In this document: positions 56,217 to 64,000 of the stretch, piece after piece
How the letters are laid out: each line of letters starts with the position of its first letter
Position numbering within the stretch: position 1 is the stretch's first letter
The notes under the pieces: model-generated
Told to the model about the DNA's origin: nothing
Databases searched by the model: none
What the model saw: only the letters and a program-made list of their open reading frames with translations
DNA from: Ramlibacter albus
GTDB taxonomy: Bacteria > Pseudomonadota > Gammaproteobacteria > Burkholderiales > Burkholderiaceae_C
Direction: 5' to 3'
DNA length: 64,000 nucleotides
Assembly: GCF_014297445.1 (NCBI RefSeq)
Contig: NZ_JACORU010000015.1
Coordinates: forward strand, 1 to 64,000
Made by a program: the position numbers and the translations under genes

Positions 56217-57647
56217 ATGCCGCGCCCTTACTGGATCGCGCAGGCGCTGGCCTGCGAAGACGCCGCCGCCGCGCCCGCGCTCGAAGGCGACACGCGCGCG
56301 CAACTGTGCATCGTCGGTGGCGGCTTCACCGGCTTGTGGACCGCCATCCTCGCCAAGAAGGCGAAGCCGGAGCTCGACATCGTGGTGATCGAGGCCGACG
56401 TCTGCGGCGCCGGTGCGAGCGGCCGCAACGGCGGATGCGCGCTCACCTGGTCGACCAAGTTCTTCACCTTGCAGCGGCTGTATGGCGATGCGGAGGCGGT
56501 GCGGCTGGTGCGCGCTTCCGAGCAGGCCGTGCTGGACATCGAGGCCTTCTGCGAGGCGCACGGCATCGAGTGCGAGTGGCGGCGGCATGGCACGCTGTTC
56601 ACCGCGAGTGCGCCTGCGCAGGTGGGGGCGTCGGATGCCGTCGTGGCTGCGTTGCGCGAGCGCGATGCGTCCAGCTGGACGAAGCTGCCGGTGGAGGAGG
56701 TGCAGCGGCGCGGCGGGTCGAAGTTGCACCTCGAAGGCTGGTTCTCGCCGATGGCTGCGACGGTGCAGCCGGGCAAGCTGGTGCGCGGGTTGCGGCGGGT
56801 GGCGTTGCAGCTCGGCGTCAGGCTGCACGAGAACACGAGGATGGTGGCGCTCGACGATGGATTGCGGGTCGAGCCCGCAATGACAGCCGGAGCCGCCGGG
56901 ACAGCCGTGGTGCGGACGCCGCGTGGAAGCGTCACCGCCGACACGGTGGTCATCGCCATCAACGCCTGGATGGCCGGCACGTTCCGCGAGTTCGAGCGCA
57001 GCATCGCGATCGTCTCCAGCGACATGGTCATCACCGAGCCGGCTGCCGCGCAGTTGCAGGCAAGTGGCCTCGACGGCGGCATCTCGGTGCTCGACTCGCG
57101 CATCTTCGTGCACTACTACCGCAGCGCCGCCGACGGCCGGCTGATGTTCGGCAAGGGCGGCAACACGTTCGCGTACGGCGGGCGGATGCTGCCGGTGTTC
57201 GACCAGCCGTCGCCGTATCGCGACGACCTCGCGGCACGCGTGAAGCGCTTCATCCCGGAGCTCTCCGATGTGCCGCTCGCCGCCAGCTGGAACGGCGCGT
57301 CGGACCGCTCGGTGACGGGCCTGCCCTTCTTTGGGCGGCTGCGCAACCGGCCCAATGTGTTCTACGGCTTCGGCTACTCAGGCAACGGCGTGGCGCCCAG
57401 CCGCATGGGCGGCGAGATCCTCTCGTCGCTCGCGCTCGGCATCGACAACGAGTGGACGCGCAGCCCGCTCGTGCGCGGGCCGCTCGGGAAGTTTCCGCCG
57501 GAGCCGATCCGCTTCATCGGGTCGATCGTGGTGAGGGATGCCATACGCCGCAAGGAGTCGGCAGAGGACAACGGGCAAGCGCCCTCCTTCATCGACACGC
57601 GCCTCGCGAAGTTCGCCGCGGCGGCCGGCAAAGCCGACAAAGGTTGA
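56217..57647 (+). CDS. FAD-dependent amine oxidoreductase of the phosphonate type
   Basis: This 476-residue D-amino-acid-oxidase-family flavoprotein has IVGGGFTGLWTAI (residues 32-44), the GASGRNGGCALTWS segment, and the C-terminal FYGFGYSGNGVAPSRMGGEI. Related FAD oxidoreductases beside AEP genes act on N-substituted phosphonates. Here it sits between the HD gene and the phnR-like regulator. An 18-20-residue stretch near residues 214-236 is encoded by a palindromic repeat (see the repeat at 56861). It starts 4 bases after the HD stop and ends 5 bases from the convergent regulator. Confidence 0.82.
   Translation: MPRPYWIAQALACEDAAAAPALEGDTRAQLCIVGGGFTGLWTAILAKKAKPELDIVVIEADVCGAGASGRNGGCALTWSTKFFTLQRLYGDAEAVRLVRASEQAVLDIEAFCEAHGIECEWRRHGTLFTASAPAQVGASDAVVAALRERDASSWTKLPVEEVQRRGGSKLHLEGWFSPMAATVQPGKLVRGLRRVALQLGVRLHENTRMVALDDGLRVEPAMTAGAAGTAVVRTPRGSVTADTVVIAINAWMAGTFREFERSIAIVSSDMVITEPAAAQLQASGLDGGISVLDSRIFVHYYRSAADGRLMFGKGGNTFAYGGRMLPVFDQPSPYRDDLAARVKRFIPELSDVPLAASWNGASDRSVTGLPFFGRLRNRPNVFYGFGYSGNGVAPSRMGGEILSSLALGIDNEWTRSPLVRGPLGKFPPEPIRFIGSIVVRDAIRRKESAEDNGQAPSFIDTRLAKFAAAAGKADKG
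56861..56881. repeat. REP-like palindrome inside the FAD oxidoreductase gene
   Basis: ATTGCGGG-TCGAG-CCCGCAAT is a perfect 8-bp stem with a 5-base loop, followed by GACAG. It matches the widespread proteobacterial repeat read as CHCGLDPQS on the complementary strand, here translated in frame with no stop. It adds residues DDGLRVEPAMTAGAAGT that look unlike their surroundings, suggesting an insertion tolerated in a surface loop. Confidence 0.6.
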
Positions 57648-57652
57648 TCAGC

Positions 57653-58375
57653 TCAACGAGCTTTCGCCGCCTTTGCCGCCGGCGCAGGCGCAGCCTGCCG
57701 CTGCATATGGTTCTGGATGGTCCGCTCCTTGCTTTCCATCACGTGGTCGAACATGGCACGCCCCGCAGCTTCCGCATCACCCGACGCGATCGCCTTCACG
57801 ATCGCACGATGCTCGCCCGCGGAGATCGGCATCAGCCACCCATCGGCAAGATTGAGCCGCCGGAACAGCGACAGCTCCTTGATCAACTTGCGGTAGATGG
57901 TGGTGAGCTTGCTGTTGCCCGCCATCTCCACCAGCCTGTCATGAAACCGCAAATTCAGCAGGTGATAGTTGCGCGCATCCTCGGCCTTCACGGCCTTTTC
58001 CATGGAATCCACCAGCTCGCGGATCTCCTTCAGCTGCGCCGGCTTGATGTTCTCGGCCAGGCGCCGGCCGACGAGTTCGTCCATCGCGGCGCGCAGGTCG
58101 AAGATCTCCACCGCCTCCTCGATCGGGATGTCGCGCACGAACACGCCGCGGTTCTTCTCGTTGCGCAGCAGCCCCGCTTCCTCCAGCATGCGGCACGCCT
58201 CCCGCACCGGGCCGCGCGACACGCCCATCTTCTCGGCGAGCGTCTGCTCGATCAGCTTGCTGCCCGGCGGGTACTCGCCCGCGAGGATGGCGCGCTCGAT
58301 CTCCTGCTGCACCACGGTCGTGAGCGAGCTGCTCTGCAGCAGTGCGATGGTCGGGTGCATGGAGGCGGCGGTCAT
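57653..58375 (-). CDS. GntR/FCD-family regulator of phosphonate genes
   Basis: This 240-residue regulator has an N-terminal winged helix (LTTVVQQEIERAILAGEYPPGSKLIEQTLAEKMGVSRGPVREACRMLEEAGLLRNEKNRGVFVRDI) and an all-helical FCD ligand domain with metal-type residues (DLRAAMDEL, NLRFHDRLVEMAGN, EHRAIVKAIASGD). It resembles the Burkholderia phosphonate regulator family TIGR03338 (phnR_burk). It lies convergent to the FAD oxidoreductase and divergent from the binding-protein gene, whose promoter carries the likely operator. Repressor action with a phosphonate effector is inferred. Confidence 0.85.
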   Translation of the reverse strand: MTAASMHPTIALLQSSSLTTVVQQEIERAILAGEYPPGSKLIEQTLAEKMGVSRGPVREACRMLEEAGLLRNEKNRGVFVRDIPIEEAVEIFDLRAAMDELVGRRLAENIKPAQLKEIRELVDSMEKAVKAEDARNYHLLNLRFHDRLVEMAGNSKLTTIYRKLIKELSLFRRLNLADGWLMPISAGEHRAIVKAIASGDAEAAGRAMFDHVMESKERTIQNHMQRQAAPAPAAKAAKAR

Positions 58376-58400
58376 ACGACGATTGGATCACATTCCGGCT

Positions 58401-58453
58401 TTGTCAACAATCTGCAACTAACAATTGACATGTTTTTTCGCTGGACGTTAAAT
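58401..58453 (+). promoter_or_regulatory. operator and promoter of the AEP transport operon
   Basis: TTGTCAACAA (58401-58410) and ACAATTGACA (58421-58430) contain TGTCAA and TTGACA half-sites in inverted order. The second is the -35 (58425-58430), followed after 17 bases by TTAAAT (58448-58453). A 7-bp inverted repeat, CTGGACG/CGTCCAG (58441-58447 and 58454-58460), encloses the -10. The site resembles the one before phnA copy 2 and lies between the divergent GntR and binding-protein genes. Confidence 0.65.
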
Positions 58454-58498
58454 CGTCCAGCTCTCTTTTCCCACTCGCCAACCCAAGGAAAAAAGCCC

Positions 58499-59527
58499 AT
58501 GCGCTCGCTGTCCCTCGCCTTTGCCGCCGCCGCGCTGCTCGCCGCCGCCCCCGCCTTCGCGCAGAAGACCCAGCTGCTCGTCTACACCGCGCTGGAGACC
58601 GACCAGTTGAAGGCCTACCAGGAGGGCTTCAACAAGGTCAACCCGGACATCGACATCAAGTGGGTGCGCGACTCCACCGGTGTCATCACCGCGAAGCTGC
58701 TAGCCGAAAAGGCGAACCCGCAGGCCGACGTGGTGTGGGGCGTCGCGGCATCCAGCCTCGCGCTGCTGGACCAGAACGGCATGCTGCAGGGGTACGCGCC
58801 GCTGAACCTCGACGCGATCATGAGCCAGTACCGCGACAAGAAGAAGCCGCCCGCGTGGTGGGGCATGGACGTGTTCGGCGCGGTGGTCTGCTTCAACACC
58901 GTGGAGGCGCAGAAGCGCAACATCCCGAAGCCCGAGACGTGGAAGGACCTGCTCAAGCCCGTCTACAAGGGCCAGGTGGTGATGCCCAACCCGGCGTCGT
59001 CCGGCACCGGCTACTTCGACGTGGTGGCGTGGCTGCAGATGTGGGGCGACGACAAGGGCAAGGGCGGCGGCTGGAAGTACATGGACGGCCTGCACGAGAA
59101 CATCGCGCAGTACACGCACTCGGGCAGCAAGCCCTGCAACATGGCGGCCGCCGGCGAATACGTGGTCGGCATCTCGTTCGAATACCGCGGCCACAGCAAC
59201 AAGGCCAAGGGCGCGCCGATCGACCTCGTGTTCCCCAAGGAAGGCCTGGGCTGGGACCTCGAAGCGTTCGCCATCATGAAGACCACGAAGAAGCTGGACG
59301 CGGCGAAGAAGCTTGCCGACTGGGCGTCGAGCAAGGACGCGATGCTGCTGTACGGCAAGAACTTCGCGCTGACGGCGCAGCCGGGCGTGGCGCCGAAGCT
59401 GGCCAACATCCCGCCGGACTACGAGCAGCGGCTGATCAAGATGAACTTCGACTTTGCCGCCGCCGAGCGTGACCGTATCCTCACGGAGTGGAACAACCGC
59501 TACAACGCGAAGTCCGAAAAACGGTGA
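58499..59527 (+). CDS. periplasmic AEP-binding protein
   Basis: This 342-residue type II periplasmic binding protein has a clear signal peptide (SLAFAAAALLAAAPAFA-QK). The mature N-terminus LLVYTALETDQLKAYQEGFNKVNPDIDIKWVRDSTG and the C-terminal WDLEAFAIMKTTKKLDAAKKLADWASSKDAMLLYGKNFA match the PhnS2-type AEP-binding family (TIGR03261), related to iron-binding FbpA. It is the only binding protein among the phosphonate genes, so it probably serves both permease sets. AAGGA precedes the ATG; the next gene overlaps it by 4 bases (GTGA). Confidence 0.86.
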   Translation: MRSLSLAFAAAALLAAAPAFAQKTQLLVYTALETDQLKAYQEGFNKVNPDIDIKWVRDSTGVITAKLLAEKANPQADVVWGVAASSLALLDQNGMLQGYAPLNLDAIMSQYRDKKKPPAWWGMDVFGAVVCFNTVEAQKRNIPKPETWKDLLKPVYKGQVVMPNPASSGTGYFDVVAWLQMWGDDKGKGGGWKYMDGLHENIAQYTHSGSKPCNMAAAGEYVVGISFEYRGHSNKAKGAPIDLVFPKEGLGWDLEAFAIMKTTKKLDAAKKLADWASSKDAMLLYGKNFALTAQPGVAPKLANIPPDYEQRLIKMNFDFAAAERDRILTEWNNRYNAKSEKR

Positions 59528-60573
59528 CGGAAACCTTTCTTGAACTCCGGCACGTTCGCAAGCAGTTCGGTGGGTTCACCGCCCTTGCGGACATCGAGCT
59601 CACCATCCAGAAGGGCGAGTTCGTCTGCTTCCTCGGCCCCTCGGGCTGCGGCAAGACCACCTTGCTGCGCATCATCGCGGGGCTGGAGGAGCAGACGGGC
59701 GGCGAGGTGTGGCAGGCCGGCCGCGACATCTCGCGGCTGCCGCCCGCGCAGCGCGACTACGGCATCGTCTTCCAGAGCTACGCGCTCTTCCCCAACCTCA
59801 CCATCGCGGACAACGTCTCCTACGGGCTGGTGAACCGCCGCACGCCCAAGGCCCAGGTGGCGCAGCGCGTGGCGGAACTGCTCAAGCTGGTGGGGCTGCC
59901 CGGCTGCGAGGCCAAGTACCCCGCGCAGATGTCCGGCGGGCAGCAGCAGCGCATCGCGCTGGCGCGCGCGCTCGCGACGTCGCCCGGCCTGCTGCTGCTG
60001 GACGAGCCGCTTTCGGCCCTCGATGCGCTAGAGCGCGTGCGCCTGCGGCAGGAGATCAGGGCGCTGCAGCAGAAGGTGGGCGTGACGACGATCATGGTCA
60101 CGCACGACCAGGAAGAGGCACTGTCGGTGGCCGACCGCATCGTGGTCATGAACCACGGCAAGATCGAGCAGGTGGGCACGCCGCTGGAGGTGTACCGCGA
60201 GCCTACGTCTCCCTTCGTGGCGGACTTCGTCGGCAAGGTGAATGTGCTGCCCGCGCGCGTGGCCAATGGCGAGCTGCGCTTCGGCACTTTGGCCATTCCG
60301 TACAAGGCGAACGACGGCGAGGCGCGCGTTTACCTGCGGCCCGAAGACGTGCTCGCGCGGCCGATTGCCGACGGTGACGAGCACGTGTTCGACGCCAACA
60401 TCGAGAAGATCGAGTTCCTCGGCTCGTATTGCCACGTGCACGTGTGTTCCCCGGCCATCGAGCCGAGCCGGTTGACGGTGTACCTGTCGCTCAACTACCT
60501 GTCCGAGCAGTCGCTTTCCGTGGGGTCGTCGCTGAAGCTTCGCCTGATGCCGGAACGGCTGAAGGTGTTCTGA
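59524..60573 (+). CDS. ABC ATPase for AEP, set 2 (PhnT2-type)
   Basis: In this 349-residue ATPase, Walker A is GPSGCGKTTLLRII, the signature is MSGGQQQRIALARAL, Walker B is LLLLDEPLSALD, and the H-loop reads TIMVTHDQEEALSVADRIVVMNHG. A C-terminal TOBE-type domain (about 250-349: VNVLPARVANGELRFG; VYLRPEDVLARP) is longer than in the set 1 ATPase. The start is GTG at 59524 inside the binding-protein stop. Its stop overlaps the permease start by one base. Confidence 0.88.
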   Translation: MTETFLELRHVRKQFGGFTALADIELTIQKGEFVCFLGPSGCGKTTLLRIIAGLEEQTGGEVWQAGRDISRLPPAQRDYGIVFQSYALFPNLTIADNVSYGLVNRRTPKAQVAQRVAELLKLVGLPGCEAKYPAQMSGGQQQRIALARALATSPGLLLLDEPLSALDALERVRLRQEIRALQQKVGVTTIMVTHDQEEALSVADRIVVMNHGKIEQVGTPLEVYREPTSPFVADFVGKVNVLPARVANGELRFGTLAIPYKANDGEARVYLRPEDVLARPIADGDEHVFDANIEKIEFLGSYCHVHVCSPAIEPSRLTVYLSLNYLSEQSLSVGSSLKLRLMPERLKVF

Positions 60574-62291
60574 TGATGGAGGAGCGATTGGAGGCGCCAC
60601 GCTCCGTGGGTTGGGCCCCTCCTGCCTCCACGTGGCACGAGTACCTGCCCCACGCGGCGTTGTTCGTGATCGCGGCGGTGCTGGTCGCGTTCCTCGCCTT
60701 CCCGCTCGGCGCCATCCTCGTGCAGTCGCTCGAAGGCAAGCAGGCCGAGTTCGTCGGGCTGGCCAACTTCATCGAGTATGCGCAGACGCCCGCGCTGCTG
60801 CAAAGCGCGTGGAACAGCTTCTGGGTGTCCGCGCTCGTCACGATCATTGCGGTGCCGCTGGCGTTCGGCTTCGCGTATGCGCTCACGCGCTCGTGGATGC
60901 CCTTCAAGCCACTCTTCCGCGGCATCACCCTGATCCCGCTGCTCGCGCCGTCGCTGCTGTCGGCCATCTCCCTGATCTACTGGTTCGGCAACCAGGGGCT
61001 GCTCAAGTCGTGGATGCAGGCGGTGGGCATCAACGAGATTTACGGCGCGCCGGGCATCGTGGTGGCCGAGTGCTTCGCCGTATTCCCGCACGCATTGATG
61101 ATCCTCGTGACGGCGCTGTCGCTCGCCGACGCGCGCCTGTACGAAGCTGCGGACGCGATGGGCACTTCCGCCGCGCGCAAGTTCTTCACGATCACGCTGC
61201 CCGGTGCGAAGTACGGCCTGATCTCCGCGGCGCTCGTCACCTTCACGCTCGTCGTCACCGACTTCGGCATCCCCAAGGTGATCGGCGGCAGCTTCAACGT
61301 GCTGGCCACGGACGTGTTCAAGCTCGTGATCGGCCAGCAGGACTTCGCCAAGGGCGCGGTCGTCGCGCTGCTGCTGCTCGTGCCGGCCGTGGTCACTTTC
61401 GGCGTCGACAACTACGTCAGCCGCCGCCAGACCGCGATGCTCACCGCGCGTGCGGTGCCGTACTCGCCCAAGCGCTCGCCCAAGTACGACGCAGCGATGA
61501 CGGCATATTGCTCGGTCATCGCCTTCCTGGTGCTGGCGATGCTGGGCATGGCGATCTTCGCGTCGTTCGCGAGCTTCTGGCCGTACAAGCTCACGCCGAG
61601 CCTGCGGCACTACGTCATGGGCTTGGTCGACGCCGAAGTCGGCGAAGCCTTCGTCAACAGCCTGAAGATGGCCGCGGGCACTGCGGTGTTCGGCACGGCG
61701 CTGGTGTTCTGCGGTGCGTACCTGCTGGAGAAGTCGAAAGCCGGCGGTCCGCTGCGCACGCTCGTCAAGCTGCTCGCGATGCTCCCCATGGCCGTGCCGG
61801 GGCTGGTGCTGGGCCTGGGCTACATCTTCTTCTTCAATGCGCCCGCGAACCCTCTCAACACGCTGTACCACACGCTCGCGCTGCTGACCCTTTGCACCAT
61901 CGTGCACTTCTACACGACGGGTCATCTCACCGCCGTCACGGCGCTCAAGGCGCTGGACCACGAGTTCGAAGCGGTGAGCGCATCGCTTAAGGTGCCGTTC
62001 TACAAGACGTTCTGGCGCGTGACGGTGCCGATCTGCTCGCCCGCCCTCGTCGACATCGCCCGCTACTTCTTCGTGAACGCGATGACGACGATCTCGGCGG
62101 TGGTGTTCCTTTACTCGCCGGAAACCAAGGTGGCGTCCATCGCCATCCTGAACCTGGACGAAGCCGGCGAGATCGGCGCGGCCGCTGCCATGGCGGTGCT
62201 GATCGCCGCTGCGTCGAGCGTGGCCACATTGCTGTTCATGGCGCTGGCATGGTGGATCAACCGCCGCACGCAGGCCTGGCGAGTGCGTTGA
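60573..62291 (+). CDS. fused two-domain ABC permease for AEP, set 2
   Basis: This 572-residue permease with two MetI halves is parallel to the set 1 protein, with loops YEAADAMGTSAARKFFTITLPGAKYG and EFEAVSASLKVPFYKTFWRVTVPICSP. The shared sequence LIPLLAPSLLSAI and AKG.VV indicates close paralogy. The start is at ATG 60573 (a second ATG follows at once). PhnW copy 2 begins 10 bases later, so uptake and the first catabolic step are co-transcribed. Confidence 0.88.
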   Translation: MMEERLEAPRSVGWAPPASTWHEYLPHAALFVIAAVLVAFLAFPLGAILVQSLEGKQAEFVGLANFIEYAQTPALLQSAWNSFWVSALVTIIAVPLAFGFAYALTRSWMPFKPLFRGITLIPLLAPSLLSAISLIYWFGNQGLLKSWMQAVGINEIYGAPGIVVAECFAVFPHALMILVTALSLADARLYEAADAMGTSAARKFFTITLPGAKYGLISAALVTFTLVVTDFGIPKVIGGSFNVLATDVFKLVIGQQDFAKGAVVALLLLVPAVVTFGVDNYVSRRQTAMLTARAVPYSPKRSPKYDAAMTAYCSVIAFLVLAMLGMAIFASFASFWPYKLTPSLRHYVMGLVDAEVGEAFVNSLKMAAGTAVFGTALVFCGAYLLEKSKAGGPLRTLVKLLAMLPMAVPGLVLGLGYIFFFNAPANPLNTLYHTLALLTLCTIVHFYTTGHLTAVTALKALDHEFEAVSASLKVPFYKTFWRVTVPICSPALVDIARYFFVNAMTTISAVVFLYSPETKVASIAILNLDEAGEIGAAAAMAVLIAAASSVATLLFMALAWWINRRTQAWRVR

Positions 62292-62301
62292 GGAGAAAAG
62301 T

Positions 62302-63420
62302 ATGGACCGCGACCACATCCTGCTGACCCCAGGCCCTTTGACCACCACGCTGCGCACCAAGCTTGCGATGCTGCGCGACTGGGGCTCGTGGGACGCCGAC
62401 TTCAACGCCGTCACCGCGCGCGTGCGCGCCAGCTTGCTGAAGATCATCCACGCCGAGTCGAGCCACGTCGTCGTGCCCCTGCAAGGCAGCGGCACTTTCA
62501 GCGTCGAAGCCGCCGTGGCAACCGTGGTGCCGCGCGACGGCCACGTCCTCGTGCTGGACAACGGCGCGTATTGCAAGCGCGCCGCGAAACTCACGTCGAT
62601 GATGGGCCGCAAGTGCACGGTCCTCGCATTCGACGACGCCGAGCAGGTATCGCCCCCCGCCCTCGCCGCCAAGCTGAAGGAAGACACCAGCATCACCCAC
62701 GTGCTGATGATCCACTGCGAAACCGGCGCCGGCGTGCTCAACCCGCTGCCGCTGGTGGCCGAGGTGTGCGCGAGCCACGGCAAGGGCCTGATCGTCGACG
62801 CGATGAGCTCCTTCGGCGCACTGCCCATCGACGCACGCGAAACGCGCTTCGACGCGCTCATCGCGGCCAGCGGCAAGTGCCTTGAAGGCGTGCCCGGCAT
62901 GGGCTTCGTCTTCCTGCGCAAGGCCATCCTCGACAAGTGCGCCGGCCAGAGCCAGTCGCTCGCCATGGACCTGCACGACCAGTACGTGTACATGGAGAAG
63001 ACGGGCCAGTGGCGCTTCACGCCGCCGACGCACGTGGTGGTGGCGCTCGCCGAGGCCATCGCGCAGTTCGAGGCCGAAGGCGGCCAGCCCGCGCGCCTGG
63101 CCCGCTACACCGACAACTACCGCACGCTCATCGACGGCATGGGCCGGCTGGGCTTCATGCCCTTCCTCGACCCTGCGGTGCAGGCACCGATCATCGTCAC
63201 TTTCCACGCGCCCGGCGACCCGCGCTACGAGTTCAAGGCCTTCTATGCCGCGGCCAAGGCGCACGGGTTCATCCTGTACCCCGGCAAGCTCACACAGGTG
63301 GAGACTTTCCGGGTAGGCTGCATCGGGGCGATCGGCCGCAACGAGATGGAGCAGGCGGTGCATGCTGTCGAGCTGGCACTGCAGGACCTCGGCATCGAGT
63401 CGGGCACGCCGCATATCTAA
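62302..63420 (+). CDS. phnW: 2-aminoethylphosphonate-pyruvate transaminase, copy 2
   Basis: This 372-residue class V aminotransferase equals copy 1 in length, with the PLP lysine at Lys192 (AASGKCLEGVPG) and IVDAMSSFGALPIDARE. Most differences from copy 1 lie in the N-terminal half and around the substrate-side loops. It follows the AEP transporter and AGGAG precedes its ATG. It supplies phosphonoacetaldehyde to PhnY. Confidence 0.93.
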   Translation: MDRDHILLTPGPLTTTLRTKLAMLRDWGSWDADFNAVTARVRASLLKIIHAESSHVVVPLQGSGTFSVEAAVATVVPRDGHVLVLDNGAYCKRAAKLTSMMGRKCTVLAFDDAEQVSPPALAAKLKEDTSITHVLMIHCETGAGVLNPLPLVAEVCASHGKGLIVDAMSSFGALPIDARETRFDALIAASGKCLEGVPGMGFVFLRKAILDKCAGQSQSLAMDLHDQYVYMEKTGQWRFTPPTHVVVALAEAIAQFEAEGGQPARLARYTDNYRTLIDGMGRLGFMPFLDPAVQAPIIVTFHAPGDPRYEFKAFYAAAKAHGFILYPGKLTQVETFRVGCIGAIGRNEMEQAVHAVELALQDLGIESGTPHI

Positions 63421-63435
63421 GGAGGCATCCCACCC

Positions 63436-64000
63436 ATGGCGAACGAGAAGAAACACCCGGCACTCGCCGCGCTCGAGAAGAACGGCGCGGCCAAGGTCAA
63501 GGTGGCGGTCAGCGACATCGACGGCATCCTGCGCGGCAAGTACCTGCACATCGACAAGTTCAAGGGCGCCGCCGACTCCGGCTTCGGCTTCTGCGACGTG
63601 GTGTTCGGCTGGGACGCCCACGACGTCTGCTACGACAACACCACGGTCACCGGCTGGCACCACGGCTTCCCGGATGCGCTCGCGCGAGTGGACCTGGACA
63701 CCGCGCGCAAGGTGCCGTGGGACAACAACGTCGACTTCTTCCTCGGCGACTTCGTCAATGCCGACGGCACGCCCTCGCCCATCTGCCCGCGGCAGACGCT
63801 CAGGCGAGTGCTGGCGCGCGCGGACAAGCTGGGCTTCCAGCCCATGTGCGGCTTCGAGTTCGAATGGTTCAACTTCCGCGAGACGCCGCAGAGCTGGGCC
63901 GAGAAGAAGGGCGTGAACCCGCAGACCATCACGCCCGGCATGTTCGGCTACTCGCTGCTGCGCATGGCGGACAACCGCGAGTTCTTCAACGCGCTGATGG
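63436..64000 (+). CDS. glutamine-synthetase-family protein (partial, runs off the window)
   Basis: The N-terminal 188 residues of a glutamine-synthetase-like enzyme are visible. VKVKVAVSDIDGILRGKYLHIDKFKG resembles the beta-grasp domain of GS-family ligases, and PMCGFEFEWFNF begins the catalytic barrel with the metal-type E-x-E. The sequence differs from ordinary GlnA (KY.D.R) and is closer to GlnA3/gamma-glutamyl-amine or type III-like ligases. It lies 15 bases after phnW copy 2 with GGAGG ahead, so it is probably in the AEP operon. It could assimilate amino groups or glutamylate an amine; the substrate is unknown. Confidence 0.8.
   Translation, partial: MANEKKHPALAALEKNGAAKVKVAVSDIDGILRGKYLHIDKFKGAADSGFGFCDVVFGWDAHDVCYDNTTVTGWHHGFPDALARVDLDTARKVPWDNNVDFFLGDFVNADGTPSPICPRQTLRRVLARADKLGFQPMCGFEFEWFNFRETPQSWAEKKGVNPQTITPGMFGYSLLRMADNREFFNALM

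Noticed and set aside
1..64000. CRISPR array, rRNA, tRNA or prophage
   Set aside because: No regularly spaced direct repeats, no tRNA-like cloverleaf or rRNA sequence, and no phage structural genes were recognised by eye.

Overview
The window is GC-rich (high G/C at third codon positions, GTG and TTG starts, many ATGA/GTGA gene overlaps). It reads as the chromosome of a denitrifying, facultatively anaerobic betaproteobacterium, probably Burkholderiales/Comamonadaceae. That placement is an inference from gene families and composition; there is no rRNA or other marker gene to prove it. No tRNA, rRNA or CRISPR array was seen.

Region 1 (1-2178) holds the tail of an IS110-like transposase, a 50-residue membrane peptide, a short CtaA/COX15-type heme A synthase, and an unrecognised two-gene unit (1385-2178) behind a palindromic operator that looks like a toxin-antitoxin pair.

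Region 2 (2179-36071) is a nearly complete anaerobic aromatic catabolon. On the minus strand, had-oah-dch-bcrCBAD-fdx encode ATP-dependent class I (Thauera-type) benzoyl-CoA reductase, its ferredoxin and the three upper beta-oxidation-like enzymes down to ring opening. Divergently, korAB (2-oxoglutarate:ferredoxin oxidoreductase, the likely source of reduced ferredoxin) leads a plus-strand run with a ferritin-like protein, a Rid protein, a LivF-type ATPase, badI and a four-gene phenylglyoxylate oxidoreductase (pad genes). After a toxin-antitoxin module and a badM/badL-like regulator pair come a Liv-type ABC transporter, a hotdog thioesterase, padBCD (phenylacetyl-CoA:acceptor oxidoreductase), padJ (phenylacetate-CoA ligase) and hcrCAB (4-hydroxybenzoyl-CoA reductase). 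Together they can take phenylacetate, and 4-hydroxybenzoyl-CoA, to benzoyl-CoA and on to 3-hydroxypimelyl-CoA. A ~490-bp imperfect palindrome separates padB from padC.

Region 3 (36068-41739) is joined to hcrB by overlapping starts and stops: a truncated acyl-CoA-ligase-like protein, a DUF2249 protein, a polytopic membrane protein, a hemerythrin, then a copper nitrite reductase with a c-heme tail (nirK), nirV and a SCO protein. This places the nitrite-respiration genes beside the anaerobic aromatic genes.

Region 4 (41749-47000) is a mixed stretch with two more HigB/RelE-type toxin-antitoxin modules, a lone ABC substrate-binding protein, a phosphatase-like protein, an FMN-binding protein, a KTSC protein, a metal-dependent hydrolase-like membrane protein and a PAP2 phosphatase.

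Region 5 (47012-64000) is a 2-aminoethylphosphonate (AEP) utilisation island with two partly redundant gene sets. Set 1 (minus strand) has a DMT membrane protein, phnA, phnW, a fused ABC permease and an ATPase. Set 2 (mostly plus strand) has phnA, phnY, a PhnZ-like HD protein, an FAD oxidoreductase, a GntR regulator (minus strand), a periplasmic binding protein, ATPase, fused permease, phnW and the start of a glutamine-synthetase-like gene. PhnW, PhnY and PhnA would convert AEP through phosphonoacetaldehyde and phosphonoacetate to acetate and phosphate. Similar TGTCAA/TTGACA operator-like sites precede set 2 and the binding-protein operon.
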